This document shows, in pieces, positions 61,613 through 64,000 of a stretch of 64,000 nucleotides of DNA. Every line of letters starts with the position of its first letter. Position 1 is the first letter of the stretch. Under the pieces are notes generated by a model. It saw nothing but the letters and a program-made list of their open reading frames with translations, was not told where the DNA came from and did no database searches. Both the position numbers and the translations under genes were made by a program. The DNA comes from Sulfuritalea sp. (lineage in GTDB: Bacteria; Pseudomonadota; Gammaproteobacteria; Burkholderiales; Rhodocyclaceae), in the NCBI GenBank assembly GCA_023229685.1, contig JALNYT010000001.1, positions 124,001 through 188,000 of the forward strand, read 5' to 3'.

Positions 61613-62398
61613 TCAGGGAAAAATCATCGGCGGGTCGCCAGCGCCGACTCTCAGTTGCCAGGCCGGATCATAATCGACCCCGGCAAGATACAGCCCGCAG
61701 GCTTCGAAGGTCGGCGCGGCAAGGGCACGATCGCGCCCGGTCAGGATGTCGCCGACCCACTCCGGCGGATGTGCGCCCTTGCCCACATACACCAGCGCGC
61801 CGACGAGATTGCGCACCATGTGATGCAGGAACGCGCTGGCCTCGAATTCAAACACCAGCAGGTCGCCGTGGCGCGTCACAGCGGCACGGCGCAGGGTCTT
61901 GACCGGCGACTTGGCCTGACACTCGATGGAACGGAAGGCGGAGAAATCATGCTCGCCCAGGAGCAAACCCGCCGCCGCTGCCATGGCGTCTGCATCGAGC
62001 GGGCGATGAAACCAGCCGACGCGACGCGCCATCAGGCCCGGTCGCTCGGCACGATTGAGCAGCAGATAACGATAGCGTCTGCCGCGCGCGGAAAAGCGGG
62101 CGTGAAAATCGCTGGGCACCGGTTGCGCCCAGCGCACCGCCACGCTGACCGGCAGATGGGCGTTGACGCCGCGCACCCAGGCGGTGTCGGGACGCACCGC
62201 GTCGGTGTCGAAATGCACCACCTGCGCGAGTGCGTGCACTCCGGCATCGGTCCGCCCGGCGCACACCACGCGCGTCGGCGCATCGGCCACCACGGAAAGT
62301 GCCGACTCCAGGACATTCTGCACGGCTCCGCCGCCGGCCTGCGACTGCCAGCCGCAGAAGCCCGAGCCCTCGTATTCGAGTCCGAGGGCGATCCTCAT
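61613..62398 (-). CDS. truA: tRNA pseudouridine(38-40) synthase TruA
   Basis: TruA makes pseudouridine at positions 38-40 of the tRNA anticodon arm. The 261-aa protein has the start MRIALGLEYEGSGFCGWQSQ, the catalytic Asp in CAGRTDAGVHALAQVVHFD (about residues 46-64), FHARFSARGRRYRY, FLHHMVRNLVGALV and the APTFEACGLYLAGVDYDPAW end. A short RVGAGDPPMIFP tail follows, encoded partly by a dispersed repeat copy; it extends past the usual last strand. Its start overlaps the stop of the upstream T-component gene by 4 bp. truA-trpF adjacency is standard. Confidence 0.96.
   Translation of the reverse strand: MRIALGLEYEGSGFCGWQSQAGGGAVQNVLESALSVVADAPTRVVCAGRTDAGVHALAQVVHFDTDAVRPDTAWVRGVNAHLPVSVAVRWAQPVPSDFHARFSARGRRYRYLLLNRAERPGLMARRVGWFHRPLDADAMAAAAGLLLGEHDFSAFRSIECQAKSPVKTLRRAAVTRHGDLLVFEFEASAFLHHMVRNLVGALVYVGKGAHPPEWVGDILTGRDRALAAPTFEACGLYLAGVDYDPAWQLRVGAGDPPMIFP
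61634..61649 (-). repeat. Dispersed AGTCGGCGCTGGCG repeat, copy at the truA 3' end
   Basis: The minus strand reads AGTCGGCGCTGGCGAC and encodes RVGAGD in the non-conserved C-terminal tail of TruA. The same bases in lpxH also give VGAGG, so the reading frame used is the same. Confidence 0.45.
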
Positions 62399-62973
62399 GT
62401 CAGCCAGGCGCCGAGAAGCAGAGCGGCGGCCAAGGCGCCGAGGACAAAATCCGTCACGCCGACAACCGACGCGGGAAGGTTCAGCGTGCTTGCCGTGCGC
62501 ACGGCCTCGCCGCTGTCGCCATTACGCGAAGCTTCGACTTCGTTCAGGGTCAGCGCCAGCCGCACGGCGATCCGGTCGCGGGAAATCCTCAGCAGGGCGA
62601 GCGGCGCCAGCAGCGAGCGGATGCCGGCGACCAGTTCGGGCGGCGACAAGGCCCTCAGGATCAGGGCCACCATCGACAGCGCGACGAACAAACGCGCCAG
62701 GCTGTCGCCGGCGAGCAGCAAGCCTTCCTGCGTCGCCCCCGGAATCAGCGGCACCGGCGTCCCCGGGGTCAGCCAGCCGAACATCACCAGCATGGTCAAC
62801 ATCAGCCAGCGGCTGCGTCGCAGGAGCAGGCGCAAATGGGATGTAGCCGCCAGCAGCGCCACCAGTGCGAGTCCCATACCACCAAGAAACAAGGCCGTTC
62901 CGTGACGGGAGGATGCGGCCAGAAGCACTGCCAGACCGAGCAGGATCAGGCTGGCGGGATGCGGGCGATTCAC
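62395..62973 (-). CDS. CbiQ/EcfT-like membrane protein, putative ECF transporter T component
   Basis: The GTG at 62973 gives 192 aa with a GGGAG site upstream; the frame is open far into fimV, but that part is a shadow. Spans lie at about residues 8-45 (two), 57-75, 92-110 and 170-190. The SPPELVAGIRSLLAPLALLR segment followed by RLALTLNEVEASR resembles the coupling helices of EcfT/CbiQ proteins, but the usual ARG motif is not clear. T components transmit ATPase motion to substrate-binding proteins in vitamin and metal uptake. No ATPase or S component is nearby, so this is a tentative call. It overlaps truA by 4 bp. Confidence 0.55.
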   Translation of the reverse strand: MNRPHPASLILLGLAVLLAASSRHGTALFLGGMGLALVALLAATSHLRLLLRRSRWLMLTMLVMFGWLTPGTPVPLIPGATQEGLLLAGDSLARLFVALSMVALILRALSPPELVAGIRSLLAPLALLRISRDRIAVRLALTLNEVEASRNGDSGEAVRTASTLNLPASVVGVTDFVLGALAAALLLGAWLT

Positions 62974-63019
62974 TGGGACAGCATCTCCCGGCGCGCAGGC
63001 GCCGGGAGATCGCGATTGC

Positions 63020-64000
63020 TCAGCCGAGACTGTCAAGTTTGGCGCGGGCCACTTTCTGCTGCGCCGGACTGCCTTCGGCCAGTGCTTCCTGGAACAGTTC
63101 GCGGGCACCGTCCTTGTCGCCCATTTCCTCATAGGCCGTCGCGAGTTCCAGTTTGGTCGCCACTTCCGGGTTGTCGGGCCCGGCGGCGGCAGGTGCCGTG
63201 CCGGCTGCGGATGGCGTCTCCAGTTCCAGGCTGATGCCAGCGAGGTCGAGCGGCGCCGGCGCGGCGGCCGGTGCCGGGGTCTCAATCGACATCTCGGGCA
63301 AAGGCGCCGGTGCGGCGGCCTCGGGCGTACCCAGATCGAAGTCGAAATCGATGCCGCCAGAATCAGCCGCAACAGCAGGTGCTTCCGGTGCTGCAGCAGG
63401 CTTCTTCTCGGAAGGCGGGAAATCAAGGCCAGGGGCAGGGGCCGAGGTCTCCTTTGCCGGCATGTCAAAATCGATGTCGAGCCCGGCCAATTCGCTCTTG
63501 GCCTCCGCCTGCGGCCCGGCGGCAGGAGTCGTGGCCTCCGGCGCGCCCAGATCGAGATCAAAATCCAGCCCCGGCGATTCGGCCGCGGCTGCCGACGCCG
63601 CTGCCGACGCCGCAGGAGCCGCTGCGGTACCCCCAGCGGTACCGATATCCAGATCGAAGTCCATCGGGGGATGCTCGGCAGGGACAGGGGCCGCTGCAAC
63701 AGCCGGCTCGCTGACCGGGGCAGCGCTGACCAACGTCGCATCCATATCCGCCGCGGACGGCGCGGACCCGTAGAGCGGATTCGCCGGATCGATGGCGGCG
63801 CCCATGGCGGCCGCCTTCTCCCAACCCGCACCGGCGGCGCCGGTCAGAGCATGCAATTCCTTCGCCACCGATTCAAACCGGGAAACATTCTTGCGCGCAG
63901 CATAGATGTCTAGCAACTTCAGATGAATTGCCTGCCGCTGCGGATCGGTCTTCAGAGCGTCCAGAAGAATCTCTTCCGCCTGCGCATCGCGGCCAAAAGC
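63020..64000 (-). CDS. fimV: FimV family pilus-assembly/peptidoglycan-binding hub, C-terminal part (5' end outside window)
   Basis: The frame is open at the window edge, so the LysM and membrane-span half of FimV is missing. The visible 326 aa begins in a TPR-like helix (FGRDAQAEEILLDALKTDPQ) with the family segment KLLDIYAARKNVSRFESVAK and LHALTG. A long acidic, Ala/Pro-rich region follows with at least four repeats of an FDFDLG-type motif (for example GLDFDLDLGAPEA). The end is the conserved FimV C-terminal TPR: KLELATAYEEMGDKDGARELFQEALAE to AKLDSLG. FimV organises type IV pili and polar proteins. fimV upstream of truA is conserved. Confidence 0.93.
   Translation of the reverse strand, partial: AFGRDAQAEEILLDALKTDPQRQAIHLKLLDIYAARKNVSRFESVAKELHALTGAAGAGWEKAAAMGAAIDPANPLYGSAPSAADMDATLVSAAPVSEPAVAAAPVPAEHPPMDFDLDIGTAGGTAAAPAASAAASAAAAESPGLDFDLDLGAPEATTPAAGPQAEAKSELAGLDIDFDMPAKETSAPAPGLDFPPSEKKPAAAPEAPAVAADSGGIDFDFDLGTPEAAAPAPLPEMSIETPAPAAAPAPLDLAGISLELETPSAAGTAPAAAGPDNPEVATKLELATAYEEMGDKDGARELFQEALAEGSPAQQKVARAKLDSLG

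Noticed and set aside
62974..63831. Long N-terminal extension of the T-component-like frame
   Set aside because: It runs antiparallel in register with fimV on the same strand but another frame and gives an Arg/Pro-rich low-complexity protein; the GTG at 62973 has a ribosome site.

Overview
The window is a 64 kb stretch of a GC-rich, Gram-negative chromosome. The gene orders yhbY/rlmE-ftsH-folP-glmM, bamE-dapB-carA-carB-greA, nadK/hrcA-hemH...grpE-dnaK-dnaJ and fimV-truA-trpF-trpB-trpA-accD-folC-SPOR-cvpA-purF-metZ are typical of Betaproteobacteria. The many PAS, GAF and c-di-GMP proteins fit an environmental Rhodocyclales-like lineage, but the genus is an inference. No tRNA, rRNA, CRISPR array, transposase or phage gene was seen.

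Layout. 1-1.1 kb: the end of a UbiE-type methyltransferase and an unknown protein. 1.2-6 kb (minus): rlmE, ftsH, folP, glmM. 6-13.1 kb: yhbY (plus), then bamE-dapB-carAB-greA-DUF4149 (minus). 13.3-16.9 kb: fur and a Gdt1/MneA-type transporter (plus) facing recN and nadK (minus). 17-31 kb (plus): the heat-shock block hrcA-hemH...trxC-grpE-dnaK-dnaJ. It is split by a 7 kb signalling operon: a haem-motif histidine kinase, a Cache/PAS histidine kinase, a stand-alone receiver and a REC-PAS-GAF-HD-GYP protein. 31-42 kb (minus): kaiC-kaiB-PAS/GAF/GGDEF*/EAL in one overlapping operon, then a haemerythrin-GGDEF cyclase and a second REC-PAS-GAF-GGDEF*/EAL protein (GGDEF* = degenerate). 42-46.7 kb: a GlcG/HbpS-like secreted protein, a GMC oxidoreductase with a ferredoxin-like cysteine motif, and a CHASE-PAS-GGDEF cyclase. 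46.8-52.7 kb: cysS (minus), then a TPR/NTF2-like protein, an L,D-transpeptidase, two cyclophilins and lpxH (plus). 52.8-64 kb (minus): the fimV-to-metZ biosynthetic supercluster.

Most genes are housekeeping: cell wall, folate, pyrimidine, purine, lysine, tryptophan, methionine, fatty acid and lipid A synthesis, chaperones, proteolysis and iron control. The unusual part is 19-47 kb, where at least five proteins that make, break or bind c-di-GMP sit together. The most notable unit is kaiC-kaiB translationally coupled (ATGA overlaps) to a predicted c-di-GMP phosphodiesterase.

The non-coding sequence holds several repeat families: a dispersed element with core AGTCGGCGCTGGCG, found in spacers and inside genes (about eight copies); a hairpin pair with a compensatory stem change; and CTCTGTG-type inverted repeats, one forming a 17-bp stem between dnaK and dnaJ. 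Two sigma32-type promoters precede grpE and dnaK. Several perfect inverted repeats lie in promoter regions of trxC, bamE/fur and kaiC/glcG. All calls are from reading the sequence; no database search was run.
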